A stretch of 64,000 nt of DNA from CAZTDU01 sp050248795 (GTDB taxonomy: Bacteria; Pseudomonadota; Gammaproteobacteria; Burkholderiales; SG8-39), in assembly GCA_050248795.1 (NCBI GenBank), contig JBFWRS010000015.1:1-64000 (forward strand), written 5' to 3'. Shown in pieces: positions 43,862 through 52,210 of the stretch (position 1 is the first letter of the stretch; the number at the start of each line of letters is the position of its first letter). A program made the position numbers and the translations under genes. The notes below the pieces were generated by a model. The model made no database searches. It was not told the DNA's origin and saw nothing but the letters and a program-made list of their open reading frames with translations.

Positions 43862-44995
43862 TCAAAGCGTATGGGCGCGGTCGCCGCGCGAGAATCCGAC
43901 GAGCGGCGCATCGATGCCCCGCCCCACGGCCAGCACCTTGAAGAGTTCTCCCATCTCCGCCGGGGAAAGCAGCACGCGGGCTTCGGCGGCGCGCGGCAGG
44001 TAGCGCTGCGGATCGCCGGCATCGTAGCCGGCGAGTACCTCGGTGATGCCGCAGGCGGCGAGGAACGCCGCCTGCGTCGTGTAGCCGAGCAGCGCGAGCC
44101 CCGAGTCGCAGGCGGCATGCGCAAGCGCGCTGAAATCGACGTGGGCGGTGACGTCCTGCAGCCCGGGATGCAGGAATACGTCTGCGTGCGTGCGGTGCCG
44201 GTAGTGGCAGGACAGCGTGCCCATGGATCGCTGCGGGTGATAGTACTCACTGGCGCAGAAGCCGTAGTCGATGACGAACAGCGCGCCGTGCGCGAGGCGC
44301 GAGGCGAGCTCGCGCATCCAGGCGCGCGCCGCGAGCCCGATCTCGCTTTCGTACCGCCCGGAAGGCGGCAGCTCCACTGCGATGCCCGCCGCCGCGCCGG
44401 CCACCGCGGCGGTCGCGGCGCGATCTGCCCACGCGAGCCTGCCGCCGGCCTCGATGACGCCGCGCTCCATTGCGCCCTCGTGCGTCCACGCCACCGCGTG
44501 CACCGGAATCGCGTCGGCGACTTCGTTCGCGATGACGACGCCTTCGACGCGCGCGGGCAATGCGTCCAGCCAGTGCGCGCGATCACCCAGGAGACGGCGC
44601 TGGCGGTCGCGCAGGTCCGCGCTGGTCTCGAGTATCCGGTAGTCGATGCCCGGGAATTCATCGAGCAGCACCGCAGCGAGCGCGCCACTGCCGGCGCCGA
44701 GCTCGAGGATGGCGGGTCGCGGCGACTGCTCGAAAACCTGTGCGAACTGCCGTGCCAGCGTGCGGCCGAACAGCGGTCCCAGTTCCGGCGCGGTGACGAA
44801 GTCTCCACCCGCGCCGAGCTTGGCGGCGCCAGCGGCGTAGTAGCCGAGCCCGGGCTGATGCAGCACGAGTTCCATGTAGCGCGCGAAGCTGATCCAGCCG
44901 CCGTGCACGCGCAACTCCTCGCGGATGCGCTCACGCAGCAGCTCGCTGGCTGCGAGCGCATCGCTGTCCGGCGCGGGCAGGTCCGCAGGGCGCAT
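43862..44995 (-). CDS. SAM-dependent methyltransferase, MidA/NDUFAF7 family
   Basis: 377 aa. The SAM motif ILELGAGSGALAAVLLDE lies near residues 95-112, with NEVADAIPV and FVIDYGF further on. The family includes NDUFAF7, which methylates an arginine of complex I NDUFS2, but bacterial substrates are not established. The N-terminal ARYMELVLHQPGLGYYAAG is diagnostic. It is divergent from the SDR gene with a 34-bp gap. Confidence 0.92.
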   Translation of the reverse strand: MRPADLPAPDSDALAASELLRERIREELRVHGGWISFARYMELVLHQPGLGYYAAGAAKLGAGGDFVTAPELGPLFGRTLARQFAQVFEQSPRPAILELGAGSGALAAVLLDEFPGIDYRILETSADLRDRQRRLLGDRAHWLDALPARVEGVVIANEVADAIPVHAVAWTHEGAMERGVIEAGGRLAWADRAATAAVAGAAAGIAVELPPSGRYESEIGLAARAWMRELASRLAHGALFVIDYGFCASEYYHPQRSMGTLSCHYRHRTHADVFLHPGLQDVTAHVDFSALAHAACDSGLALLGYTTQAAFLAACGITEVLAGYDAGDPQRYLPRAAEARVLLSPAEMGELFKVLAVGRGIDAPLVGFSRGDRAHTL

Positions 44996-45011
44996 GCGAG
45001 GGAATTTACCC

Positions 45012-45017
45012 TAGAAT
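45012..45017 (+). promoter_or_regulatory. possible -10 box of the SDR gene
   Basis: TAGAAT lies 12 bp before the ATG at 45030, in a 34-bp divergent gap. The predicted start of transcription would be only a few bases before the start codon. The -35 element would fall inside the methyltransferase gene and is not clear. Confidence 0.35.
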
Positions 45018-45029
45018 CCGCGGTCTACC

Positions 45030-45776
45030 ATGGACATGGCCCTGCAGGGAAAAGTCGCGCTGGTCACCGGCGGATCGCGGCGCATCGGCGCCGCCATCGT
45101 GCGCCGGCTGCATGCGGCCGGCGCCGGCGTCCTCATCCACTATCGCGGCGCGGAGTCGGACGCAGCGGCGCTGGAGGATGAGCTCAATGGCGTTCGCGCA
45201 GCGAGCGTGGCGCGCATCAAGGCGGAACTGCTTGCGCCGGTGGCGCCGCAGGCGCTGATCGGCGCCGCGATCGACAGGTTCGGGCGCCTGGACGTGCTGG
45301 TCAACAACGCGTCGACGTTCTATCCCACCGCAGTCGGCAGCATCGAGGCGGTGCATTGGGACGAGCTGGTCGGCTCGAACCTGCGCGCGCCCCTGTTCCT
45401 CGCGCAGGCGGCAGCGCCGCATCTGGCCGAGGCCAGGGGCGCGATCGTCAATGTCACCGACATCCACGCCGAGCGGCCGCTGAAGGGTTACCCGGTGTAC
45501 AGCATCGCAAAGGCCGGGCTCGCCGCGCTGACGCGGGCGCTGGCACTCGAACTCGCGCCCGACGTGCGGGTGAACGCCGTGGCCCCTGGCGCGATCGCGT
45601 GGCCCGAGGACGGACAGTTCGAGCCCGCCGAACGCGAGCGCATCCTTGCCACTACGCCGCTGGCGCGCATCGGCGCGCCGGGCGACATCGCCGCTGCGGT
45701 GCTGCTCGCCTGTACCATGCCGTACGTCACCGGGCAGAGCTTCGCGGTGGACGGCGGGCGTTCGATCTTTCTGTGA
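45030..45776 (+). CDS. pteridine reductase-like short-chain dehydrogenase
   Basis: 248 aa. Features of the pteridine reductase subgroup are present: GGSRRIGAAI with the arginine pair (NADPH preference), NNASTFYPT, VTDIHAERPLKGY and the catalytic YSIAK. It probably reduces dihydropterin or dihydrofolate-type substrates (PTR1/FolM role). A role in ordinary fatty acid synthesis is less likely because of the DIHAERP segment. First gene of an apparent four-gene run with the SMR exporter, ttcA and the DUF3750 gene. Confidence 0.88.
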   Translation: MDMALQGKVALVTGGSRRIGAAIVRRLHAAGAGVLIHYRGAESDAAALEDELNGVRAASVARIKAELLAPVAPQALIGAAIDRFGRLDVLVNNASTFYPTAVGSIEAVHWDELVGSNLRAPLFLAQAAAPHLAEARGAIVNVTDIHAERPLKGYPVYSIAKAGLAALTRALALELAPDVRVNAVAPGAIAWPEDGQFEPAERERILATTPLARIGAPGDIAAAVLLACTMPYVTGQSFAVDGGRSIFL

Positions 45777-45787
45777 AGGGACCTGCG

Positions 45788-46108
45788 ATGGCCTGGGCCT
45801 GGCTCCTGATTGCCGCCGTATTCGAAGTCATGTGGGCCATCGGCCTGAAGTACACCGACGGCTTCACGCGGCTGATGCCTTCTGCGATCACGCTGGCCGC
45901 GATGGTGGGCAGCGTCTACTTCCTTGCACTCGCGGTGCGCACGATTCCGATCGGCACCGGCTATGCGGTCTGGACCGGGATCGGCGCGGTAGGCGTCGCC
46001 ATCCTCGGCATGGTGCTGTTCAACGAGCCGCGCACGCTGCTGCGCATCGGCTGCATCCTGTTGATCGTCGCGGGCATCGTCGGGCTGAAGGCGCTGTCGC
46101 CGCAATGA
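45788..46108 (+). CDS. gdx: small multidrug resistance protein, guanidinium exporter (Gdx/SugE) type
   Basis: 106 aa with four transmembrane helices. The essential E13, followed by WAIGLKYT (16-23), and AVWTGIGAVG are those of the Gdx branch rather than EmrE. Gdx exports guanidinium in exchange for protons. No guanidine riboswitch is present: only 11 bp separate it from the SDR stop. The stop overlaps the ttcA start (ATGA). Confidence 0.9.
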   Translation: MAWAWLLIAAVFEVMWAIGLKYTDGFTRLMPSAITLAAMVGSVYFLALAVRTIPIGTGYAVWTGIGAVGVAILGMVLFNEPRTLLRIGCILLIVAGIVGLKALSPQ

Positions 46109-46983
46109 GCGCGCCGCTCAACGACCCGCGCAAGGCGGCCTACGAGGGCGCGAAGCTCGCCAAGCGGCTGCGCCGCCAGGCCGGGCAGGCGATCGAGGAT
46201 TTCCGCATGATCGAGGCCGGCGATCGCGTCATGGTGTGCCTGTCGGGCGGCAAGGACAGCTACGGCATGCTGGACGTGCTGTTGTCGCTGCAGCAGAAGG
46301 CACCGATCCGTTTCGAGCTGATCGCGGTGAACCTGGACCAGAAGCAGCCCGGCTTTCCCGATCGCGTGCTGCCGGACTACCTTGCGGCGCGCGGCGTGCC
46401 GTTTCACATCATCGAGCAGGACACCTACTCGGTGGTCAAGCGCGTGGTGCCGGAAGGACGTACCATGTGCGCGCTGTGTTCGCGATTGCGCCGTGGCGTG
46501 CTGTATCGCGTTGCCGGCGAACTGGGCGCGACGAAAATCGCGCTCGGACATCATCGGGACGACGTGCTGGCGACGTTCTTCCTCAACCTCTTTTACGCCG
46601 GCAAGCTGAAGGCGATGCCGGCGAAGCTGGTATCGGATGACGGCCGGCATGTCGTCATCCGGCCGATGGTCTACGCGCGCGAAGCGGACCTCGCGGCGTA
46701 CGCAGCCGAGAAGGCGTTTCCAATCATCCCCTGCACGCTGTGCGGCTCGCAGGCCAACCTGCAACGGCAGGTCGTGGGCGAGATGCTGCGCGACTGGGAC
46801 AGGCGCTACCCGGGACGCATACAGTCGATCCTGCGCGCGATGACCGACGTGCGGCCCTCGCACCTGCTCGACCGCAAGCTCTTTGACTTTGCCGGCCTCG
46901 CGCCCACCGGCAGGCCGGATCCGGACGGCGATCGGGCCTTCGATCCGGGGGAACTGGGCGAGCCGATATTTGCCGAAGCCTGA
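46105..46983 (+). CDS. ttcA: tRNA 2-thiocytidine biosynthesis protein TtcA
   Basis: 292 aa. The PP-loop SGGKDS (47-52), CALC (about 122-125) and CTLCGSQ motifs are conserved; three of these cysteines hold the 4Fe-4S cluster. It thiolates C32 of certain tRNAs. The start overlaps gdx by 4 bp. Confidence 0.97.
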   Translation: MSAPLNDPRKAAYEGAKLAKRLRRQAGQAIEDFRMIEAGDRVMVCLSGGKDSYGMLDVLLSLQQKAPIRFELIAVNLDQKQPGFPDRVLPDYLAARGVPFHIIEQDTYSVVKRVVPEGRTMCALCSRLRRGVLYRVAGELGATKIALGHHRDDVLATFFLNLFYAGKLKAMPAKLVSDDGRHVVIRPMVYAREADLAAYAAEKAFPIIPCTLCGSQANLQRQVVGEMLRDWDRRYPGRIQSILRAMTDVRPSHLLDRKLFDFAGLAPTGRPDPDGDRAFDPGELGEPIFAEA

Positions 46984-46984
46984 C

Positions 46985-47755
46985 ATGAGCGCGATTCCAC
47001 GTGGCCGATTGGCGGCCGTGCTCTTCAGCTGCCTGATCGCCGTGGCCGCGCTGGTGGCCATCCGCGCCGCCACGGCCGATGACTGGCGCACCGCGAGCCG
47101 GGAACCGGTCGGGCTCGCCCCCGATCCGGCGAAGACCCGGGAAGCGCTGGTGCAGGTCTACAGCGCACGGGTGGTCGGCTGGCGCGGCGCGTTCGGCGTG
47201 CATACCTGGGTGGCGGTGAAACCCGAGAAGGCGAGCGCCTACACGGTCTACGAGGTGATCGGCTGGCGCCTGCGCTGGAGCGATTCGGCGGTGACCGTGC
47301 GCGAACGCCAGCCGGACGCGCGCTGGTTCGGCGCCGAACCGCAGGTTCTCGCCGAGGTGCGCGGGCCGGCTGCGGCTCCGCTGATCGCTCGCATCGACCA
47401 GGCCGCCCGCGCGTACCCGTGGGCGAAGGAGTACGCCGCGTGGCCGGGGCCGAACTCCAATACCTTCACCGCGTGGATCGCGCGCGCGGTGCCCGAACTG
47501 CGTGTCGACCTGCCGCCGACGGCGATCGGCAAGGACTACCTCGGCGACAGCCTGGTCGGCGCCGCGCCCAGCGGCAGCGGCGGGCAGCTTTCGCTGGGCG
47601 GGGTCATGGCACTGACGGCAAGCGGCGTCGAAGGCCTGGAACTGAACCTGCTGGGGCTTTCGTTCGGCGTCGATCCCTGGCCTCCCGCGCTCAAGCTGCC
47701 GATGCTGGGGCGCATCGGCTTCCCGTCCGCGGGTGGCTCAGCGGCCGCCAAATAG
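46985..47755 (+). CDS. DUF3750-family protein
   Basis: 256 aa, starting 1 bp after ttcA. An N-terminal hydrophobic segment (about 8-29) is a signal peptide or anchor. The family signature FGVHTWVAVKP and VYEVIGW is present, along with a Ser/Gly-rich central region. Function unknown; possibly periplasmic. It overlaps the convergent amidohydrolase by 18 bp. Confidence 0.78.
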   Translation: MSAIPRGRLAAVLFSCLIAVAALVAIRAATADDWRTASREPVGLAPDPAKTREALVQVYSARVVGWRGAFGVHTWVAVKPEKASAYTVYEVIGWRLRWSDSAVTVRERQPDARWFGAEPQVLAEVRGPAAAPLIARIDQAARAYPWAKEYAAWPGPNSNTFTAWIARAVPELRVDLPPTAIGKDYLGDSLVGAAPSGSGGQLSLGGVMALTASGVEGLELNLLGLSFGVDPWPPALKLPMLGRIGFPSAGGSAAAK

Positions 47756-49102
47756 CGCGCTGGCGCGCTGCCACAGCGCTTCCGAGGTGGCCTGGCACTG
47801 CATGCGCGCCTCGTTGAAATCGATCATCGTCGGCCTGCGGTTCGCCACCACCTGACGGCCGTCGACGAACACGTCGGTGACGTCGCTGCCGTTGGCGTTG
47901 TAGACGATGTTCGACACCAGTTGCTGAGGCCTGATCGGGTTCAGCCACGGCGTTTCCAGGTCGACGAGGATCAGGTCGGCCTTCTTGCCGGCTTCCAGCG
48001 AGCCGATTTCGTGTCCCATGCCGAGCGCCCGCGCGCCGCCCATGGTGGCAAGCTCGAGTACCTTGGGGCCATCGACCACGCCGACCGAGCCTGCCTGCTG
48101 ACGCGCGAGCAGGATCGCCGCGCGCATGATCTTGAACATGTCGTTCGACAGCCAGTCCGAGCCGAGCGCGATCGATGCTTTTTTCGCGTACAGCGATTTC
48201 ATCGGCGGAAAGTAGCCGCGCTTGCCCACCAGGTACGCGGTGTGGCTCATGTGCGCGCCGCGCGTGGCGAAGATCTCCACGTCCTCCTCTGACATGAACA
48301 CGCAATGCGCGGCCACCAGACCGGGCGACAGGTAGCCGAGCTCGTCGAGGTATTTCACCGGGCTCTTGCCATGCGCCTTCTCGATGTACTCGCGCTCGCC
48401 CGGTACCTGCGCCAGGTGCGTGTGCAGCCCAAGGCCGCGTGTCGCGGCGAGTTCCTTCACGCGCACGAGCGTCTCCTGCGAGCAGGTGTCGGGCGCATTC
48501 GGGCCGAAACGGCAGGTGATGCGCCCGTCCGCCTTGCCATGCCATTCGTCGATGAAGGCGGTGGCGGCGTCGATGCAGCGCTCGGCTTCCGCCGGGTTGA
48601 ATGTGCGTTCCACCACGCCCGGGCGCACCGCGGTGACTTCGCTGTCGCGGATGTTCTCCGCCATCACCGCGCGCAGGCCTGAGTCGCGCACCACCCTGGC
48701 GATCTCGCGTTCGTACTTCCCGACCTCGTTGGTGGTCGTGGTGCCGGTGCACAGCAGCTCGAGCGCATGCATCGACGCGAGCCAGTACATGTCTTGCGGC
48801 TGTGCGTAGACGTAATGCAGCGGCATGGCAATCCTGAACAGGCCGCCCGAGACGCCGGATTCGTCCTCGGTGAGGCCCTTGTTCACGCCGCCGATGAGGT
48901 GGGTATGGGTGTTGATGAAGCCGGGCAGGATGGCCTTGCCGCGCGCGTCGATGGTCTTCGCGTCCTTGAAGCGGCGCGCAAGCTCCGCCGCCGGACCGAC
49001 CGCGGCGATGCGGTCGCCGTCGATCGCCACGCTGCCGTCTTCGATATGGGCCTGCCTGCCGTCGACCGGGACGACCCAGCCGTGTTCGATGAGGGTGGTC
49101 AT
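47738..49102 (-). CDS. amidohydrolase of the TRZ/ATZ nucleobase-deaminase group
   Basis: 454 aa. Metal site: THTH near 67-70, LHTH near 230-233, AAHCVF near 270-275 and GSDW near 323-326. These match the cytosine/guanine deaminase-like and MtaD/AtzB-type amidohydrolases. Likely substrate is an aminated purine or related ring, but it cannot be fixed. Normal length. It is divergent from the HTH-aminotransferase gene, with a palindrome (49128-49146) in the 60-bp gap. Confidence 0.88.
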   Translation of the reverse strand: MTTLIEHGWVVPVDGRQAHIEDGSVAIDGDRIAAVGPAAELARRFKDAKTIDARGKAILPGFINTHTHLIGGVNKGLTEDESGVSGGLFRIAMPLHYVYAQPQDMYWLASMHALELLCTGTTTTNEVGKYEREIARVVRDSGLRAVMAENIRDSEVTAVRPGVVERTFNPAEAERCIDAATAFIDEWHGKADGRITCRFGPNAPDTCSQETLVRVKELAATRGLGLHTHLAQVPGEREYIEKAHGKSPVKYLDELGYLSPGLVAAHCVFMSEEDVEIFATRGAHMSHTAYLVGKRGYFPPMKSLYAKKASIALGSDWLSNDMFKIMRAAILLARQQAGSVGVVDGPKVLELATMGGARALGMGHEIGSLEAGKKADLILVDLETPWLNPIRPQQLVSNIVYNANGSDVTDVFVDGRQVVANRRPTMIDFNEARMQCQATSEALWQRASALFGGR

Positions 49103-49127
49103 GGGGCGATGGTACCTGCCCGAGGCT

Positions 49128-49146
49128 TGTCAAAATAAGTTTGACA
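49128..49146. promoter_or_regulatory. perfect palindrome in the amidohydrolase / HTH-aminotransferase gap
   Basis: TGTCAAA (49128-49134), a 5-nt ATAAG spacer and TTTGACA (49140-49146) form a perfect inverted repeat. TAAGTTT also occurs twice, at 49136-49142 and 49150-49156. This is the form expected of an operator. TTGACA occurs on both strands within it, so it may also overlap -35 elements. The adjacent HTH-containing protein is the obvious candidate to bind it. Confidence 0.6.
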
Positions 49147-49162
49147 TGCTAAGTTTCGCGGC

Positions 49163-50662
49163 GTGAATTGCACCGAGCGCCTCGTAGAACTGTTCGGCAG
49201 CCAGGCGGACGTCGCGCGCGCGTTCCAGATCGACCGTGCGGTGGTGAACCACTGGATGAAGAGCGGCTACGTGCCGGCGCGCTGGGCCGCCGAGGTCGAG
49301 CGCGTCACCGCGGGCCGCATCGGCGCGGTGGAAATCATCGATGAAGCCAGCAGCAAGAAGCCGGTGCGCGTCAAATCGCGGCCGGACGACGCGCCTTTCG
49401 GATTCAACCCAGGAAACGATGCCATGACCCAGTACGCCCCCTCGAAACGCATATCGTCCTTTCATCCGCCGCAGAGGACGCTGATGGGGCCCGGCCCCAC
49501 CGAGATCCATCCGCGCGTGCTCACTACCATGAGCCAGCCCGCGATCGGCTACCTCGACCCGGTGTTCGTCGACATGATGGAGGAACTGAAGTCGCTGCTC
49601 AGGTACGTCTACCAGACGAAGAATCCGCTGACGTTCCCGATCTCGGGGCCGGGCTCGGTGGGCATGGAGTACTGCTTCGTCAACATGGTGGCGCCCGGCG
49701 ACAAGGTGATCGTCTGCGTCAACGGCGTGTTCGGCGGCCGCATGCTGGAGAACGTCATCCGCTGCGGCGGCGTGCCGGTGGTGATCGAGGACAAGTGGGG
49801 CACGCCGGTGGACCCGCAGAAACTCGAGGATGCACTGAAGAAGAACAAGGACGCGAAGATCGTCGCCTTCGTGCATGCCGAGACGTCCACCGGCGCGCAG
49901 TCGGACGCGAAGCTGCTCACGCAGGTGGCGCACAAGCACGGCGCGCTGGTGATCGTCGACGCGGTGACCTCGCTTGCCGGCACCCCGGTCAAGGTGGACG
50001 AATGGGAGATCGACGCGATCTATTCGGCGAGCCAGAAGTGCCTGTCGTGCACGCCCGGGCTGTCGCCGGTGTCGTTCTCCGAGCGCGTCGTCGAGCGCGT
50101 GCAGAAAAGGAAGGACAAGATCCACAGCTGGTTCATGGACATGAACCTGCTGCTCGGCTACTGGGGCGCGACCACGCGCACCTACCACCATACCGCACCG
50201 ACGAATTCGCTCTTCGCGCTGCACGAGGCGCTGCTGCTGATCCGCGAGGAAGGCCTGGAGAACTCCTGGGCGCGGCACCAGCGCCACCACGTCGCGCTGA
50301 AGGCGGGGCTCGAAGCGATGGGAATGAAGTTCCTCGTCGAGGAAAAGTACCAGTTGCCGCAGATGAATGCGGTGCTGTGTCCCGAGGGCGTGGACGAGGC
50401 CGCGGTGCGCCGTACGCTGCTCGCCGAGTTCGGCCTCGAGATCGGCGCCGGGCTCGGCCCGCTGGCCGGCAAGATCTGGCGCTTCGGCCTGATGGGCTAT
50501 TCGTGCCGTCCGGACAACGTCATGCTGTGCCTGTCGGCGCTCGGCTCGGTGCTGGAAGACATGGGCCATGCGGTGCATGTGGGCGATGCCGAGAGCGCCG
50601 CGCACGGCGCCTACGCGCAGATGCATGCGAAGGACGCGCAGCGCAAGAAGCGCGCCGCCTAG
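49163..50662 (+). CDS. class V aminotransferase (alanine-glyoxylate type) with an in-frame N-terminal Cro-like HTH
   Basis: 499 aa if started at the GTG at 49163. Residues about 3-60 form a Cro/YdaS-like helix-turn-helix (LFGSQADVARAFQIDRAVV, then WMKSGYVPARW). An unconserved linker (61-87) leads without a stop to M88 (ATG at 49424), where the alanine/serine-glyoxylate aminotransferase domain starts. The PLP lysine is K292 in SASQKCLSCTPG. AGGAAA at 49411-49416 precedes the ATG at 49424, so an enzyme-only product of 412 aa can probably be made as well. Homologues without the HTH use glyoxylate, or ureidoglycine in purine breakdown. The neighbouring amidohydrolase fits a nitrogen-scavenging role. 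Confidence 0.85.
   Translation: MNCTERLVELFGSQADVARAFQIDRAVVNHWMKSGYVPARWAAEVERVTAGRIGAVEIIDEASSKKPVRVKSRPDDAPFGFNPGNDAMTQYAPSKRISSFHPPQRTLMGPGPTEIHPRVLTTMSQPAIGYLDPVFVDMMEELKSLLRYVYQTKNPLTFPISGPGSVGMEYCFVNMVAPGDKVIVCVNGVFGGRMLENVIRCGGVPVVIEDKWGTPVDPQKLEDALKKNKDAKIVAFVHAETSTGAQSDAKLLTQVAHKHGALVIVDAVTSLAGTPVKVDEWEIDAIYSASQKCLSCTPGLSPVSFSERVVERVQKRKDKIHSWFMDMNLLLGYWGATTRTYHHTAPTNSLFALHEALLLIREEGLENSWARHQRHHVALKAGLEAMGMKFLVEEKYQLPQMNAVLCPEGVDEAAVRRTLLAEFGLEIGAGLGPLAGKIWRFGLMGYSCRPDNVMLCLSALGSVLEDMGHAVHVGDAESAAHGAYAQMHAKDAQRKKRAA
49411..49426 (+). promoter_or_regulatory. internal ribosome-binding site and start for the aminotransferase domain
   Basis: AGGAAA at 49411-49416 lies 7 nt before the in-frame ATG at 49424-49426, at the point where similarity to aminotransferases begins. 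It suggests a second, shorter translation product from the same frame. Confidence 0.5.
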
Positions 50663-50677
50663 GCCTCTAAGAGCAGT

Positions 50678-51022
50678 TCAGCGGCGGCGCAGGCCATCGA
50701 GCTCGCGCTGTAGTGCCTCGACACTGTCCATCAGCGCGGTGAAGCGCTCGCCAAAGCGCGTCAGTCGATACTCCACGCGCGGGGGTACTTCGGCATAGGC
50801 ACGCTTCTCGAGGATGCCGAAGCGCACCAGTTTGCGCAGCCGCTCGTTCAGAACCTTTTTGGACACCCCCTCAATGGCGTGCTCCAGCGCACCGGGGCGT
50901 CGCACGCCGCCACGCACCGCACCCAGGACGGCCAGCGACCACTTGCAGCCCACGATGTCCTCCACCATGCGCGATGCGGGAAGCGTAGCGGGATTTTTTT
51001 TCAGCTTCGAGATCATCAACAT
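50678..51022 (-). CDS. HxlR-family transcriptional regulator
   Basis: 114 aa from the ATG at 51022; the ATG at 51016 is also possible. The winged-helix region has VGCKWSLAVLGAV near the start, then VSKKVLNERLRKLVRFGILEK and PPRVEYRLTRFG, the diagnostic HxlR segments. Usual HxlR proteins sense reactive electrophiles or redox changes and act on the adjacent divergent gene. Here that gene is cytochrome P460, 90 bp away. The cysteine before KWS (GCKWS) is a possible redox sensor. Confidence 0.9.
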   Translation of the reverse strand: MLMISKLKKNPATLPASRMVEDIVGCKWSLAVLGAVRGGVRRPGALEHAIEGVSKKVLNERLRKLVRFGILEKRAYAEVPPRVEYRLTRFGERFTALMDSVEALQRELDGLRRR

Positions 51023-51112
51023 GCACCGAAAAGTGCCCTGGTCACCATCGGGTGCCCGCTGTTCGAAGGGCTCGGTGCGGGCAACACTATTGTCCACGAA
51101 AGGAGCCTTTCC

Positions 51113-51586
51113 ATGAAACGTATCGCTGTTCTGTTCGCCTTTACCGCGGCACACGCATTCGCAGCTGATCCCGCGCCGGTTTCCTATCCCGAGGGGTACC
51201 GCAGCTGGACGCACGTGAAGAGCATGGTGATTAACCAGGGCCATCCCCTGTACGAGACCTTCGGCGGTATCCACCATCTCTACGCCAACGCGAAGGCGAT
51301 GGAGGGCTACAAGTCGGGCAAGTTCCCCACCGGCGCGGTCATCGTGTTTGACCTGCTGGAGGCAAGATCCGCGGACAATACGGTGCAGGAAGGCGCCCGC
51401 AAGGTAGTCGGCGTGATGCACAAGAACCCGGATAAGTGGAAGAGCACCGGCGGCTGGGGTTACGAGGGCTTCAAGGGCGACTCGAAGACCGAGCGGGCGG
51501 TCGGCAAGAACGCCGCAGGCGCCTGCCATGCCTGCCACACCCAACAGAAGGAAAAGGACTTCGTATTTTCAGGCTATCGGAGATAA
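51113..51586 (+). CDS. cytochrome P460-family protein
   Basis: 157 aa. The ATG at 51113 is preceded by AAAGGAG. A signal peptide ends near AFAAD (16-19). One heme c motif, CHACH (138-142), lies near the C-terminus as in P460-type cytochromes, and the family fold is visible in the SWTHVKSMVI and TGAVIVFDLLEA segments. P460 proteins oxidise hydroxylamine or act as cytochrome c' beta with nitric oxide. The lysine cross-link cannot be judged from sequence alone. Periplasmic. Confidence 0.87.
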   Translation: MKRIAVLFAFTAAHAFAADPAPVSYPEGYRSWTHVKSMVINQGHPLYETFGGIHHLYANAKAMEGYKSGKFPTGAVIVFDLLEARSADNTVQEGARKVVGVMHKNPDKWKSTGGWGYEGFKGDSKTERAVGKNAAGACHACHTQQKEKDFVFSGYRR

Positions 51587-52053
51587 GCCGGTCGCAGCCA
51601 GCGGCTCCCTGGCGCGTCGCGGAGTGGTTCAACACAGCTGCGCCCTTGTCGCTGGCGGCGCTTCGCGGCAAGGTCATCGCGCTGCACGCCTTCCAGATGC
51701 TTTGTCCAGGCTGCGTGCAGCACGGCCTGCCGCAGTCGCAGCGCATTCACGCGGCGTTCGATCCTGCCGACGTTGCCGTGATGGGCTTGCACACCGTGTT
51801 CGAGCACCATGAAGCGATGACTCCGGTGTCCTTGCGTGCGTTCCTGCACGAATACCGCGTCACTTTCCCGGTGGGTGTCGATGCGCCCGCCACGGAGGGC
51901 GGGGTACCGCAGACCATGCAGGCCTATGGCCTTCGCGGCACGCCCAGCCTGCTGCTGATAGACCGGGCAGGCAGGCTGCGCCGGCACAGCTTCGGCGCGG
52001 AAGAGGACATGGCGGTGGGCGCTGCGATCGCCACGCTCGTCGCGGAACGCTAG
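51436..52053 (+). CDS. thioredoxin-fold redoxin (TlpA/AhpC-like), start not resolved
   Basis: The domain itself runs from about 51601 to the stop at 52053: an N-terminal strand (APLSLAALRGKVIALHAF), the CPGC active site in MLCPGCVQHG, and GTPSLLLIDRAGRLRRH. It is a thiol-disulfide or peroxiredoxin-like protein with no signal peptide in sight. The start is unclear. The only early in-frame candidate is GTG at 51436, which overlaps the P460 gene by 151 bp. The next is TTG at 51646, which would cut the first strand. A sequencing error or a rare start codon in this junction is possible. Confidence 0.65.
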   Translation: MEEHRRLGLRGLQGRLEDRAGGRQERRRRLPCLPHPTEGKGLRIFRLSEISRSQPAAPWRVAEWFNTAAPLSLAALRGKVIALHAFQMLCPGCVQHGLPQSQRIHAAFDPADVAVMGLHTVFEHHEAMTPVSLRAFLHEYRVTFPVGVDAPATEGGVPQTMQAYGLRGTPSLLLIDRAGRLRRHSFGAEEDMAVGAAIATLVAER

Positions 52054-52122
52054 GCCCGGCTCGTCCGGCAGCGGGGCGATCCGGCACCGGCCGCCTGTAG
52101 CCCCACGCCTCCTCGCGCACGG

Positions 52123-52139
52123 TGCGCGAAGGGCTATGC
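52123..52139. repeat. inverted repeat before the Rieske oxygenase gene
   Basis: TCGCGCA (52123-52129) and TGCGCGA (52133-52139) are perfect arms separated by 3 nt. It lies 72 bp before the Rieske gene start and 70 bp after the redoxin stop. It could be an operator or part of a terminator; no T-tract follows. Confidence 0.4.
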
Positions 52140-52210
52140 AGTAAAGTATCAATAGGAGTGGAATCGGCCGCCTCCGACGATGGCGCCGGGGAAACGGGAG
52201 CAGCCTCCGA

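Noticed and set aside
45700..45790. Guanidine riboswitch before the Gdx-type exporter
   Set aside because: Only 11 bp separate it from the SDR gene and no ACGR-type hairpins are visible.
50650..50700. Inverted repeat GCGCCGCC / GGCGGCGC between the aminotransferase and HxlR genes as a terminator
   Set aside because: The loop would be about 35 nt, arms lie in coding ends and there is no T-tract; chance GC-rich pairing is as likely.
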